Origin: Pseudonocardia thermophila
GTDB lineage: Bacteria; Actinomycetota; Actinomycetes; Mycobacteriales; Pseudonocardiaceae
Assembly (NCBI RefSeq): GCF_900142365.1
Contig: NZ_FRAP01000010.1
Coordinates: 1 to 64,000, forward strand
Direction: 5' to 3'
Length of the DNA: 64,000 nt
Positions 33,026 through 42,321 of this stretch are shown here, piece after piece; the first letter of the stretch is position 1, and each line of letters begins with the position of its first letter. The notes below the pieces were generated by a model. That model was not told the DNA's origin and searched no databases. It saw nothing but the letters and a program-made list of their open reading frames with translations. The position numbers and the translations under genes are program-made.

Positions 33026-34042
33026 TCAGGTCTCCCGGGCGCCCGCGGCGAACCGCGTCTCGACGAACGTCGCCGGGTCCATGGGCTCGGAGTACTCCAG
33101 CAGCCCGGCATCGAGGTAGGTCTGCTGCATCGCCGACATGTCCTCGGGCGACGGGGCGAGATCGGGCAGCCACTCGTAGAGCGGCAGCGACCGCACCGTC
33201 TCGACGTCCTGCTGGGTCGCGGCGGCGAGGATCCGCAGGTTCTCCTCGGACTTCGCCTGGTCGCCCTGCAGATCGCGGGCCCCGCGGGCGAGCGCGGAGA
33301 AGAACCGCTGCGCTCGGTCGTCGGTCACGAAGTGCGCGCCGAAGATGACCCCGGTCGACTTGTTCCCGGCGGGCGGCACCGCGAGCGGCACGCCGGTGCC
33401 GGCCCGCTCCATGTGGACGTTGAACGGCGCGCTCGTCGTCGCGGCGTCCACCGCACCGCTCTCCACCGCCGCCGGCATGTCCGGGTTGGCCAGGTTGACC
33501 GGCTGGATGTCGCGCAGCGTCAGGCCGCCGGTGCGGAGCATGCGGTCGGTGAGGTAGCCGCCCGAGCTGCCCGGCCCGCCGGCGATGGCGATCCTGCGGC
33601 CGCGCAGGTCGGCGACCGAGCGGACCTGCCCGCTGTCGACCAGCGCCTTCGAGACCACGAGCGCGGACGGCGGGTCGTCCATCTTGCCGTCGCTGACGGC
33701 CATGCTGCCGACCACCTTGATCTGCAGGCCGCTCTGGATCGCGTTGAACAGCCCCGCCGAGAAGCCCGCGACCACGACGTCGAGCTGCCGGTTGGCGGCC
33801 AGCGGCACGGCGTCCTGCCCGGACTTCACCGGCTGCAGCTGGATCCGGATACCGGCGTCGGCGAAGTAGCCCTTCGCCTCGGCGATGTACAGCGGAGAGA
33901 ACAGCGTCGAGACGACGTGGGCGACCCGCACCGGCTCGGTGCTGCCATCACCACTGCCGCCGCTGCTCCCGCCCGTGCCGCACCCAGCGAGCACGAGCGT
34001 GGCCGCGGCCAGCAGCGCCGCGACGATCCTGCGTGCGCTCAT
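33026..34042 (-). CDS. ABC importer solute-binding lipoprotein (nitrate/sulfonate/taurine type)
   Basis: A 338-residue lipoprotein (lipobox LVLAGCG, Cys at about residue 21). The NMT1/SsuA-like fold is seen in RVAHVVSTLFSPLYIAEAKGYFADAGI, QLDVVVAGFSAGLFNAIQSG, GRRIAIAGGPGSSGGYLTDRML and AAVESGAVDAATTSAPF. Such proteins bind sulfonates, nitrate, bicarbonate, thiamine precursors or aromatic acids outside the membrane. ATG at 34042 overlaps the permease stop (ATGA). Last gene of a permease/ATPase/binding-protein operon. The ligand cannot be read from sequence. Confidence 0.88.
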   Translation of the reverse strand: MSARRIVAALLAAATLVLAGCGTGGSSGGSGDGSTEPVRVAHVVSTLFSPLYIAEAKGYFADAGIRIQLQPVKSGQDAVPLAANRQLDVVVAGFSAGLFNAIQSGLQIKVVGSMAVSDGKMDDPPSALVVSKALVDSGQVRSVADLRGRRIAIAGGPGSSGGYLTDRMLRTGGLTLRDIQPVNLANPDMPAAVESGAVDAATTSAPFNVHMERAGTGVPLAVPPAGNKSTGVIFGAHFVTDDRAQRFFSALARGARDLQGDQAKSEENLRILAAATQQDVETVRSLPLYEWLPDLAPSPEDMSAMQQTYLDAGLLEYSEPMDPATFVETRFAAGARET

Positions 34043-34907
34043 CGGACTCCCTTCCGCATCCGTCGGCGGCCCGGTGTGCTGCGCCGCCAGGGCAGGAGCA
34101 GGCGCTCCAGCCCGAGCAGCAGGCCCGTCAAGGCGGCACCCAGCGCCGACACCACGATCAGCCCGACGTACATGCGTTCGGGCTGGAACAGCTGCCACGA
34201 GTTCCAGATCAGGTAGCCGAGCCCGCTCTCCGAGGCGACGAACTCGACGGCCGTGACGACGACGACGGACATGCCCGCGGAGACCCGCAGGCCGGTGAAC
34301 ACCGCGGGCATCGCGGCGGGCAGTACGACGTAGCGGAAGCCCTTCCAGCCGGTCGCGCCGTAGGCCCGCGCGGCCTCCAGCACCCGCGGGTCGATCTGCT
34401 TGTAACCCGCCAACGTGTTGATCTGCAGCACGAAGAACACCGCGATCGCCACGGCGAGCACCTTCGGCGTCTCGGTGATGCCGAAGATCAGCAGCAGCAG
34501 CGGCAGGATCGCGATCTTCGGCAGGGCGTAGAGCGCGGTGAACGTGAGGTCCAGCGCCGCCCGCACCGGCCGGATCGCGCTCATCAGCAGCCCGACCGCG
34601 ATGCCGGCCACCGCACCGGCGACGAACCCGACCACGAGCCGGGCCACCGTCGCCAGCAGGTGCAGGATCAGCTCACCGCTGAGCGTCAGCTCGACACCGC
34701 GGGCCAGGATCGCCGACGGCGGGGAGAACAGCAGCGGATCGATCGCGCCCGTGCGCGCCCCGATCTCCCACAGCGCCAGCAGCGCCATCGGAGTCGCCGC
34801 GGCGAGCACGACGTCCCGGCGCCTGCGGCGCAGCTCGGCGCGCAGCTCGGCGTCGATCGCGACCCCGACCTCGTCCGGGACGACCGGCGCGGCCGCCGGC
34901 ACCGCGG

Positions 34908-34911
<4 letters not shown>
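34039..34911 (-). CDS. ABC importer permease (SsuC/TauC-like)
   Basis: A 290-residue membrane protein with about six helices. The binding-protein-dependent transport signature is visible as YGATGWKGFRYVVLPAAMPAVFTGLRVSAGMS (the EAA loop, residues about 190-222), which contacts the ATPase. The N-terminus is polar and Arg-rich. GTG at 34911 overlaps the ATPase stop (GTGA) and its own stop overlaps the binding protein. Family: sulfonate/nitrate/taurine permeases. Confidence 0.9.
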
Positions 34912-35693
<782 letters not shown>

Positions 35694-35724
35694 GGGTGTT
35701 CTCCTCTCGATCTACGGCCCCGGT

Positions 35725-36978
35725 TCACAGCAGCGCTCCCTGTTCCCGCAGCGTCCGTTGGACGGCCGCGACGTCGACCGCGCCGGTGCGGGCGTGCAGC
35801 GCGGCGGCGACCCCGGCGGCGTGGCCGGTGGCGAAGGCGGTGCCCATGACCCGCGTCGACGCGTAGGCCCGCCGGTCGGTGCTGACCAGTCGGCCCGCCG
35901 CCCAGACGTTGCGCATCGACGCCGCGGTGACGGCGCCCAGCGGGATGTCGAACCAGCCGCCGTCGCGGACGTCGTCGTGGCGGACGCGGCCCGGCTCGGA
36001 GTGGTCCTCGATCGGCCAGCCGCCCCGGGCGACGACCACGTCCGGCCGCTTGCGCCCGGCCAGCACGTCCTCGGCGGTGACGACGTCGCGCCCGCGCAGC
36101 CGGCGGGTCTCGCGGACCCCGAGCTCGGGCCCGGTCGCGGCGAGGTAGCTGGTCTCCCAGCCGCGCGCCCCGGCGCGCAGCGCCGCGAAGTAGTGCTGGG
36201 CCTGCGCGCGGGACTCGACGGCGGCCCGGGTGGCGTCGGCGACGTCGAGCATGTCCCGGTGCTGGTCGACGACCAGCACCATGACCTCGCCCGAGACGGG
36301 GAGGCGCACGAGGTTTCCGTGGTCGCGGGGCAGCGGGACGCCGCGGGCTGCGCGGTAGGCGCGCACGGCGCGCGCCATCCCGGCGGGCGTGAGGTCCGCG
36401 TCCGCGGCGACCCCGCCCACGCGCATCACCAGGGTGCTCGCCTGCCGCTCCTCGACCGGCAGCACCACCGTCTCCACGCCGGCGGCGGCGAGCAGCGCGC
36501 CGTCGCCGCTGCAGTCGATGAAGGCGGATCCGGACACGGTCAGCGCGCCGCCGGGATGCACCAGCCGCACCGCCGTGATGCGGTCGCCGTCGGTGTCGGC
36601 GGCGTGGACGATCGAACGCAGCAGCACCGTCACCCCGGAGTCGAGCAGCAGCGAGTCGAGAACGCGCTTGGTCGTCTCCAGGTCGAGCAGGACGACCTTG
36701 TTGCCCGACGCCTGCGAGACGTGCGTGCGGTAGAGGTCCAGCTCGGCGAGCCGGTCGAGGAACAGCTGCCCGACCCCGGCGACCACCTGCCGGTGCGCGC
36801 GGTCGAAGAAGCCGCAGTAGGTGAGCACCGAGCTGGCCACCGCCGCGCCGCCCAGGTAGCCGTGCTGCTCGACCAGGCAGGTGCGGGCCCCGGTCACTGC
36901 GGCCCCGACGGCCGCGGCGACCCCCGCCGCGCCGCCCCCGACCACGACGACGTCGAACGCCAGGACTTCGTCATCCAC
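35725..36978 (-). CDS. FAD-dependent oxidoreductase (FAD_oxidored family)
   Basis: A 417-residue flavoprotein. VVVVGGGAAGVAAAVGAAVTGART is the N-terminal Rossmann FAD site, followed by YLGGAAVASSVLTYCGFFD. FIDCSGDGALLAAAGVE and the C-terminal NVWAAGRLVSTDRRAYASTRVMGTAFATGHAAGVAAA complete the FAD fold of PF12831-like proteins, which oxidise varied small substrates. The start is GTG at 36978 (GAGGGG about 11 bases upstream); the frame runs open further but without homology. First gene of the importer operon and divergent from the LysR gene, so it probably acts on the imported compound. Confidence 0.82.
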   Translation of the reverse strand: MDDEVLAFDVVVVGGGAAGVAAAVGAAVTGARTCLVEQHGYLGGAAVASSVLTYCGFFDRAHRQVVAGVGQLFLDRLAELDLYRTHVSQASGNKVVLLDLETTKRVLDSLLLDSGVTVLLRSIVHAADTDGDRITAVRLVHPGGALTVSGSAFIDCSGDGALLAAAGVETVVLPVEERQASTLVMRVGGVAADADLTPAGMARAVRAYRAARGVPLPRDHGNLVRLPVSGEVMVLVVDQHRDMLDVADATRAAVESRAQAQHYFAALRAGARGWETSYLAATGPELGVRETRRLRGRDVVTAEDVLAGRKRPDVVVARGGWPIEDHSEPGRVRHDDVRDGGWFDIPLGAVTAASMRNVWAAGRLVSTDRRAYASTRVMGTAFATGHAAGVAAALHARTGAVDVAAVQRTLREQGALL

Positions 36979-37087
36979 TGCGATCCGGGTCCCCTCGTGC
37001 ACGGTGCGGCGGCAGCGCCGTCGCCGGACGCCGTCATGGTCGCCGGGCACGAGCTCTTCAAACAGATCCGAGTTGGGCTTGGCTGCC

Positions 37088-37102
37088 ATGCCCTGTGGGC
37101 AT
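37088..37102. promoter_or_regulatory. LysR-type box ATGCC-N5-GGCAT (T-N11-A)
   Basis: A perfect inverted repeat with the T-N11-A geometry of LysR binding sites, ending 11 bases before the lysR-type gene start and 110 bases before the divergent FAD enzyme gene. Autoregulation plus activation of the operon is the usual arrangement. Confidence 0.55.
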
Positions 37103-37113
37103 AACCTGCGGGC

Positions 37114-38025
37114 GTGGTGGAACTGCGGCACCTCGTCTACTTCCGCACGGTCGCGCAGCTCGGGTCGATCGCGAAGGCGGCTGCGGCGCTGCACATGACC
37201 CAGCCGACGCTGAGCCGGCAGATCGCCCGGCTCGAACGCACCCTCGGTCACCGGCTGCTGCAGCGCACCAGCCGCGGGACCACCCTGACCCCGGCCGGTG
37301 AGGGGCTGCGCCGCCACGTCGAGGCGATCCTGGAGCTGACCGACCGCATCCCGGACGTGCTGCGCGACGCCGAGGCGGGCGGCCGCACCATCCACATCGG
37401 CATCCCGCCCGGCCTGCCGCACGACTGGTTCGCCGCCTTCACCGAGGCGCTGCGCGGGATCGCGCCCACCGTGCACGTCGCGGTGCGGGAAGCGACCAGC
37501 GAGGCGCAGCGCGGCCTGCTGCACGGCGGCGTGATCGACATCGGGCTGCTGCACACCGAACCGCGGGAGCTGCGGTCGGTCGAGGTGCTCACCCAGCGGT
37601 TCGGCTGCGCGGTGCGCGACCCCGACCGGTTCGCCGGCCGCACCTCACTGACCCTCGAGGACCTCGCCGGCCTGCGCGTGCTCGCCCACTCCGACCAGGA
37701 CAGCCCCGGCCAGGAGGCGCGGCTGCGCGCCACCGCGCAGGCGCTCGACGCGCCGATCGAGTGGGTGTTCCGCCGCTTCTCCGAGCACGGTCAGCTGATC
37801 GCGAGCACCGCAGGCGTCGACGTCGCGCTGCTCGCGGCCTCGTCGTCGCGGCGGCACTTCCCGCAGTGGCGCTGGATCCCGCTCGATCTGTCCGACGAGG
37901 TCAACTCCGTGGTCCGGACCTGGGCGGCGTGGGCCGACCCGGACCTGCCGGACCTGCAGCCGTGCCTAGCGGCGATGCGCACGGCGTCGGAGCGGACGGC
38001 AGCGGCGGACCGGCTACCGGCGTGA
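37114..38025 (+). CDS. LysR-family transcription regulator
   Basis: A 303-residue regulator. The N-terminal winged helix ELRHLVYFRTVAQLGSIAKAAAALHMTQPTLSRQI is the standard LysR HTH, followed by the dimerisation helix and a two-lobed effector domain (TIHIGIPPGLPHDWFAAF, then GVIDIGLLHTEP). It is divergent from the FAD enzyme/ABC importer operon and probably activates it when the imported compound binds. GTG at 37114 or 37117 are both possible starts. No neighbour follows on the same strand for 476 bases. Confidence 0.9.
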   Translation: MVELRHLVYFRTVAQLGSIAKAAAALHMTQPTLSRQIARLERTLGHRLLQRTSRGTTLTPAGEGLRRHVEAILELTDRIPDVLRDAEAGGRTIHIGIPPGLPHDWFAAFTEALRGIAPTVHVAVREATSEAQRGLLHGGVIDIGLLHTEPRELRSVEVLTQRFGCAVRDPDRFAGRTSLTLEDLAGLRVLAHSDQDSPGQEARLRATAQALDAPIEWVFRRFSEHGQLIASTAGVDVALLAASSSRRHFPQWRWIPLDLSDEVNSVVRTWAAWADPDLPDLQPCLAAMRTASERTAAADRLPA

Positions 38026-38501
38026 GACCCGCGGTCACACCGGTCACGGCAGTTCGCTCAGGACCGCCCGAAGTCCTCGGCGAGCAGGTCCTGGTGGTTC
38101 CGGCCGAGATCGGTGCGCCCGCTGGCGACGGGACCGAACCAGGCCGGTCGCCGCTCGGCTACCGGACGTGGTCCGACCGGGGCTGGCGGCGGCCCTCGGC
38201 GAGCACGGCGGGTTCGCGGTCGTCGGGTAGTTCCTCGACGAGCCGCGTCGGCTCGTCGCGCTCGGCGCTCACGATCGCCGGAGAGCTCCGGCAGGTCGAG
38301 CCCATGGGCCGAATCGCCCGTCCCCGCTGCCGGTACCGTCGCGCCGCACGCGCACCCCGGCTGCGGGTCACCGTGCTCGACGTCGACCCACCGTCGCCGG
38401 GGCTGGCGGGCAGGAGGCCCGTCCGCCGGCCAGGACGCCTGGTGCCGCGCGCCGCGGTGCTGGCCGTGCTGCGGGAGACGTAGCCGACCTGACCTCGGCG
38501 G
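38026..38501. other. 476-bp stretch with no recognised gene
   Basis: Frames are open on both strands (plus 37761-38483 in a second frame, minus 38159-38512), but their products are Arg/Ser/Pro-rich without family resemblance. No hairpin longer than a few pairs was noticed. It may be the remnant of a lost gene between the LysR and GntR genes. Confidence 0.5.
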
Positions 38502-39167
38502 TCAGGACACACCCCCCGGTGCGTCCTCGCGCGCCGCGGCGATCAGCGCGTCCCGGGCCCTGGTCAGGTGGGCGTCAGTGGCGGCTGCGGCCCCGTCCGG
38601 GTCGGCCGCGGCGAGGCACCGCAGGATCTCGTCGTGCTCGTCGGCGATGGTGTCCGCCGCGATCAGCTGCCGGGCCTGGACCCGCGCCATGCAGACGTGG
38701 ACCTCGGACAGCAGCGCTGCGTGCATGCGGCGCAGCCGGGGGCTGCCGCAGGCCTCGACCAGGACGCGGTGGAAGCGGATGTCCTCGGTGACGACGCGCA
38801 GCGCGTCGCCGAGCGCGACGGCCTGGCGCAGGGCCGCGTTGGCGATCGCGGCCTCGGCCGGGACGGTGCCTGCGGCGGCCAGCCGGACGTGGGCGTGGCG
38901 CTCGATGAGCAGCCTGCTGTCGTAGAGGTCCGCGAGATCGTCCGGGCCCATCCGCGCAACGACCGAGCCGCGGCGGCCGTTGCGGATCAGCAGCCCGTCG
39001 GCGACGAGCCGGTCGATCGCGGCCTTCGCGGTCGGCCGGCCGACCCCGAACCGCGCGGCGACGCCGACCTCCGTCACGACCGCGCCGGGCGGCTCGTCGC
39101 CGACGAGGATCCGGTTCCGCAGGGCCTCCTCGACGGCGTCCACCACCGACCGTGTGTGCAGCGTCAC
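38502..39167 (-). CDS. GntR-family (FadR/FCD) transcription regulator
   Basis: A 221-residue regulator. The N-terminal GntR winged helix has GAVVTEVGVAARFGVGRPTAKAAIDRLVADGLL. The helical FCD effector domain includes LYDSRLLIERHAHVRLAA, EDIRFHRVLVEACGSPRL and ADEHDEILRCLAAADPDGA. The conserved D, H, H and H positions that bind a metal and carboxylate ligands are visible in these segments. GTG at 39167 has GAGGGAGG a few bases before it. It is divergent from glycerate kinase with 38 bases between, so it probably represses both by the operator at 39189. Confidence 0.9.
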   Translation of the reverse strand: MTLHTRSVVDAVEEALRNRILVGDEPPGAVVTEVGVAARFGVGRPTAKAAIDRLVADGLLIRNGRRGSVVARMGPDDLADLYDSRLLIERHAHVRLAAAGTVPAEAAIANAALRQAVALGDALRVVTEDIRFHRVLVEACGSPRLRRMHAALLSEVHVCMARVQARQLIAADTIADEHDEILRCLAAADPDGAAAATDAHLTRARDALIAAAREDAPGGVS

Positions 39168-39188
39168 GATCCTCCCTCGACCGATCCA

Positions 39189-39199
39189 ATGTATTACAT
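39189..39199. promoter_or_regulatory. GntR/FadR-type operator ATGTA-T-TACAT
   Basis: A perfect palindrome in the 38-bp divergent gap. It contains GT-N3-AC (TGTATTACA), the core recognised by the FadR subgroup of GntR regulators. It lies 22-32 bases upstream of the regulator and 7-17 bases upstream of glycerate kinase, so binding would block both. Confidence 0.55.
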
Positions 39200-39205
39200 G
39201 AGCTC

Positions 39206-40381
39206 ATGACGGTCGACGAGGACGCCGACGGCCCCCGCGTGCTGGTCGCGCCCGACAAGTTCAAGGGCTCGCTGACCGCGGCCGAAGCGGCGCGGGCGAT
39301 CGCCGACGGCGTCCGGGCCGCGCTGCCCGGCAGCCGAGTGATCGAGCTCCCGGTCGCCGACGGCGGGGAGGGCACGGTCGACGCGGTCGTCGCGGCAGGC
39401 GGGACCCGCCACGTCGTGGCCGTCACCGGCCCCACCGGGGCCCCGGTCGACGCGGCGTGGGCGGCGCTGGGCGAGGTCGCGGTCGTCGAGCTCGCCGCCG
39501 CGGACGGGCTGCAGTTGCTCAGGCCGACGCGGACGACCGCGTTGACGGCGGGCTCCAGCGGCACCGGCGAGGTGGTCCGCGCCGCGCTCGACGCCGGGTT
39601 CCGGCGGATCGTCATCGGGCTCGGCGGCTCGTCGGGCACCGACGGCGGCACCGGCCTGCTGACCTCACTCGGTGCCCGCTTCCTCGACGCGGACGGGCGG
39701 CCCGTGCCACCTGGTGGCGGCAGTCTCCGCCGGATCGCCGAGGTCGATCTCGATGCGCTCGATCCTCGGCTCGCCGAGGCCGACGTCGTCGTGTGCTGCG
39801 ACGTCGAGGTCCCGCTCACGGGCGAGCGCGGGGCGGCGGCGCTGTTCGGGCCGCAGAAGGGGGCGGCGCGCGAGGACGTCGCCGAGCTCGACGCCGGTCT
39901 CGCCCACCTCGCGGAGGTTCTGCACGCGGTGACGGGCCGGGACGCGGCCGCCGTCGCGTGGGGCGGCGCCGCCGGCGGCGTGTCCGGTGGCCTGTACGCG
40001 GCGCTCGGGGCCCGCTTCACGCCGGGAGCCGACTACGTGGTCACCCTGCTCGGCCTCGACGACCGACTCGCCGAGGCTGATCTGGTCGTCGTCGGCGAGG
40101 GCCGCATGGACCGCACGTCGCTGACCGGGAAGGCGCCCGTCGAGGTCGTCCGCCGGGCCGTCGCCGCCGGGGTAGCCGCAGTGGCGGTGGTGGGTGCGCT
40201 CGCGCTCACCGAGGATGAGGTCGCCGCGGCGGGGCTGCGGGCGGTGCGCAGCGCGGTCGACGAGGCGGGCTCTGCGGCCGAGGCCCTCACCCGGCCCGAG
40301 CACTGGGTGCGCGCTGCGGCGGAGACCGTGGCGAGGACTGCCGTCGAGAACGAACTCGTGGTGATCGAAGAGCCTCGTTGA
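39206..40381 (+). CDS. glycerate kinase (GK-I / GlxK type)
   Basis: A 391-residue kinase that phosphorylates glycerate in glyoxylate/glycerate metabolism. Family motifs: VLVAPDKFKGSLTAAEAA at the N-terminus, LPVADGGEGTVDAVVAA, GLGGSSGTDGGTGLLTSLGARF, GAAGGVSGGLYA and VVVGEGRMDRTSLTGKAP. Length fits the family (about 375-390). ATG at 39206 is 38 bases from the divergent GntR gene, which probably senses a glycerate-related acid. The last codons are part of a long hairpin. It is not in an operon with the genes to the right. Confidence 0.93.
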   Translation: MTVDEDADGPRVLVAPDKFKGSLTAAEAARAIADGVRAALPGSRVIELPVADGGEGTVDAVVAAGGTRHVVAVTGPTGAPVDAAWAALGEVAVVELAAADGLQLLRPTRTTALTAGSSGTGEVVRAALDAGFRRIVIGLGGSSGTDGGTGLLTSLGARFLDADGRPVPPGGGSLRRIAEVDLDALDPRLAEADVVVCCDVEVPLTGERGAAALFGPQKGAAREDVAELDAGLAHLAEVLHAVTGRDAAAVAWGGAAGGVSGGLYAALGARFTPGADYVVTLLGLDDRLAEADLVVVGEGRMDRTSLTGKAPVEVVRRAVAAGVAAVAVVGALALTEDEVAAAGLRAVRSAVDEAGSAAEALTRPEHWVRAAAETVARTAVENELVVIEEPR

Positions 40382-40403
40382 TCACCACAGCTTCGTTCTC
40401 GAC
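40343..40403. terminator. long hairpin overlapping the end of glycerate kinase
   Basis: Arms at 40343-40366 and 40380-40403 pair over 12 + 9 bases with a 3-base mismatch and a 13-base loop. The left arm and loop are the last coding triplets and the stop (40379-40381) is at the loop edge. It could terminate transcription from both sides. Coding constraint and hairpin coincide, which is unusual. Confidence 0.6.
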
Positions 40404-40448
40404 GCGACCCCGGCCGGTGACCACCGCCGGCGACCGGCCGCCGCTCGG

Positions 40449-41030
40449 TCACCCGACCGCCCGCTCGCGTCCGGCCCAGTGCCGCTCGCGCAGCACCCGC
40501 CGGAACACCTTGCCGACGGCGGTCTTCGGGATGTCGTCGACGATCTCGAACGACAGCGGCTTCTTGTACGAGCCGAGGCCGCGCTCGACGCAGTGCCGCT
40601 GCAGCTCCTCCAGGGTCACCGTGCCGCCCGGGCGGAGCGAGACGCAGGCGTGCACCGCTTCGCCCCACTTCGCGTGCGGCACGCCGATCACCGCGACCTC
40701 GTTGACCGCGGGGAGCTCGGCGATGACGTCCTCGACCTCCCGCGGGTACACGTTCAGCCCACCGCTGATGATCATGTCGTTCTTGCGGTCGACGATCGTG
40801 ATGTACCCGTCGGCGTCCCGGGTGGCCAGGTCGCCCATGCGGAACCAGCCGTCGGTGTGCGCGGCCGCCGTCGCCTCCGGCTGGTTCCAGTACTCCACCG
40901 AGACGGCGTCGCCGCGCACCCACACCTCACCGATCTCGCCCACGTCGGCGTCGCTGCCGTCGTCGCGGACCACCCGCACGTCGAAGAACGGGCAGGGCCG
41001 CCCGCACGACGCGAGCCGCTCCGGGTGGTG
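40449..41030 (-). pseudogene. C-terminal fragment of an AMP-forming acyl-CoA ligase
   Basis: About 194 residues match the end of AMP-dependent synthetases: EVWVRGDAVSVEYWNQPEATAA, then TDGWFRMGDLATRDADGY (the D of the TGD motif), DRKNDMIISGGLNVYPREVED (core A8 hinge) and PKTAVGKVFRRVL (A10 Lys). The upstream ~300 residues, including the P-loop-like YTSGTTGxPK motif, are missing. Homology stops at about 41030, where enoyl-CoA hydratase sequence on the other strand begins. The frame continues to an ATG at 41105 but those codons are the reverse of the hydratase. It is a remnant, probably inactive. Confidence 0.8.
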
Positions 41031-41031
41031 G

Positions 41032-41193
41032 GCCAGCGTGCTCAACGCGGCGTTCTGGGAGGGCACCGGCATCCCCGCTGGGCTGCGGCTGGAGCGCGAG
41101 GTCACCGCCCGCTACTGCCTGACCAGCGAGGACGCCGTGGAGGGGCTGCGGGCCTTCGCCGAGAAGCGCACGCCGAGGTTCACGGGACGGTGA
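41032..41193 (+). pseudogene. C-terminal fragment of an enoyl-CoA hydratase
   Basis: About 53 codons reading ASVLNAAFWEGTGIPAGLRL and, further on, TSEDAVEGLRAFAEKRTPRF, the standard C-terminal helices of crotonase-family enzymes. The N-terminal ~200 residues are absent. It begins where the acyl-CoA ligase fragment ends on the other strand, and its stop overlaps a possible GTG of the DUF35 gene (41190). Confidence 0.75.
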
Positions 41194-41195
41194 GG

Positions 41196-41609
41196 ATGAC
41201 CCTCGACCAGGCACCCGCTCCGCCGGTTCCCCAGCCGGACCCGGACAGCGCGCCGTACTGGCAGGCGCTGCGCGAGCACCGCGTCGTCGTGCAGCGGTGC
41301 GCGGCCTGCGGGGTGCACCACTTCCCGCCGACGCCGGGCTGCCCGCACTGCGGTCACCCCGACGTGACCTGGGTGGAGGTGCCCGCGACCGGCACCGTCT
41401 ACTCGTACGTCACGGTGCACCGCGCTTTCGACCCCGCGTTCGCTGATCAGGTCCCGTACGTCATCGCGACCGTGGACCTGGACTGCGGGGCCCGGGTGAT
41501 CGGCAGGCTCACCGGCCCGGCCGCGATCGACGCCCGCGTCGAGGGCGAGTTCGCCGACCACCCGGAGTGGACGGAGCTGAGGTTCCGCGTCGCGGCGGCG
41601 TCGTCCTGA
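41196..41609 (+). CDS. DUF35 OB-fold protein with zinc ribbon
   Basis: A 137-residue acyl-CoA-associated protein. The N-terminal rubredoxin-like zinc ribbon CAACGVHHFPPTPGCPHCG (C-x2-C ... C-x2-C) is followed by an OB fold (VPATGTVYSYVTVHRAFDP, GARVIGRLTG). Such proteins pair with thiolase-like enzymes or lipid-transfer thiolases and help acyl-CoA binding. The usual thiolase partner is missing here; only the hydratase fragment precedes it. GTG at 41190, overlapping the fragment's TGA, is an alternative start. Confidence 0.85.
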   Translation: MTLDQAPAPPVPQPDPDSAPYWQALREHRVVVQRCAACGVHHFPPTPGCPHCGHPDVTWVEVPATGTVYSYVTVHRAFDPAFADQVPYVIATVDLDCGARVIGRLTGPAAIDARVEGEFADHPEWTELRFRVAAASS

Positions 41610-41665
41610 CGGGCCGGGCAGGCGCGGTCGGTAGGCTCACGGCCACGATCGTCGAGGGGGTCGAG

Positions 41666-42321
41666 GTGTCAGTGCCCACGTCCGGGCTGCCGGCTGCCGC
41701 CCGGTCGAGCCGGGTGGTCCGTCGCCGGAACCGGAAGGTGGTCGAGATCGTGGCCACGGCGACCGACGTGCTCTCCGAGCGCGGCTACCACGACACGAGC
41801 CTGGACGAGATCGCCGAGCGGCTCGACATCGGCAAGGCCACGCTCTACCACTACTTCCCCAACAAGGAAGCCCTGGTCATGGCCTGCATGGAGGCCGTGG
41901 GCACGCAGACGAACGAGAAGCTGCGCGTGATCGCGGCCGAGGCCGGCACGGCTCGCGAGCGGCTAGCCGCGCTGATCCGCTCGCAGCTGGACATCGTGGT
42001 GGCCCGCCCGCAGATGGCGACGCTGTTCCGCCAGCCGCGCGACCTACCGGAGGCGTTCCGCGAACGCGCCAGGGAGCTGCGCCGCGAGCACTACTCGATC
42101 TTCCGCGACGTGGTGCGCGACGGCATCGAGAGCGGCGAGTTCGCCGTCGACGACGAGGACGTCGCGCTGCACAACCTCTACGGTGCCATGAACTACGTGT
42201 CTACGGTGCCATGAACTACGTGCCGGTGTGGTTCCGGCCGAAGCGCAAGAAGGACGTCGCCGAGATGGCGACGTCCGTCGTGGACAACCTGCTGCGGTTG
42301 TTCCTGCCGGCTGCGCCGTGA
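41666..42321 (+). pseudogene. TetR-family regulator, frameshifted near its C-terminus
   Basis: A TetR regulator with an intact DNA-binding domain (residues about 18-65: VEIVATATDVLSERGYHDTS, then DEIAERLDIGKATLYHYFP) and ligand domain. A 23-bp tandem duplication at 42177-42222 shifts the frame, so translation stops at 42214 after NYVSTVP. Without the duplicate the frame would continue NYVPVWFRPKRKKDVAEMAT to a stop at 42321, adding about 34 residues including the last helix of the dimer interface. The start is GTG 41666 with GAGGGGG before it. The truncated product may still bind DNA, but dimer stability is doubtful. Confidence 0.75.
42177..42222. repeat. 23-bp perfect tandem duplication
   Basis: 42177-42199 and 42200-42222 are identical. 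Because 23 is not a multiple of three the copy shifts the TetR reading frame. The lack of divergence implies a recent event, or an assembly artefact. Confidence 0.9.

Noticed and set aside
40449-41105. Complete small ligase gene starting at 41105
   Set aside because: The first 25 codons are the reverse complement of hydratase sequence and the ATP-binding half is missing.
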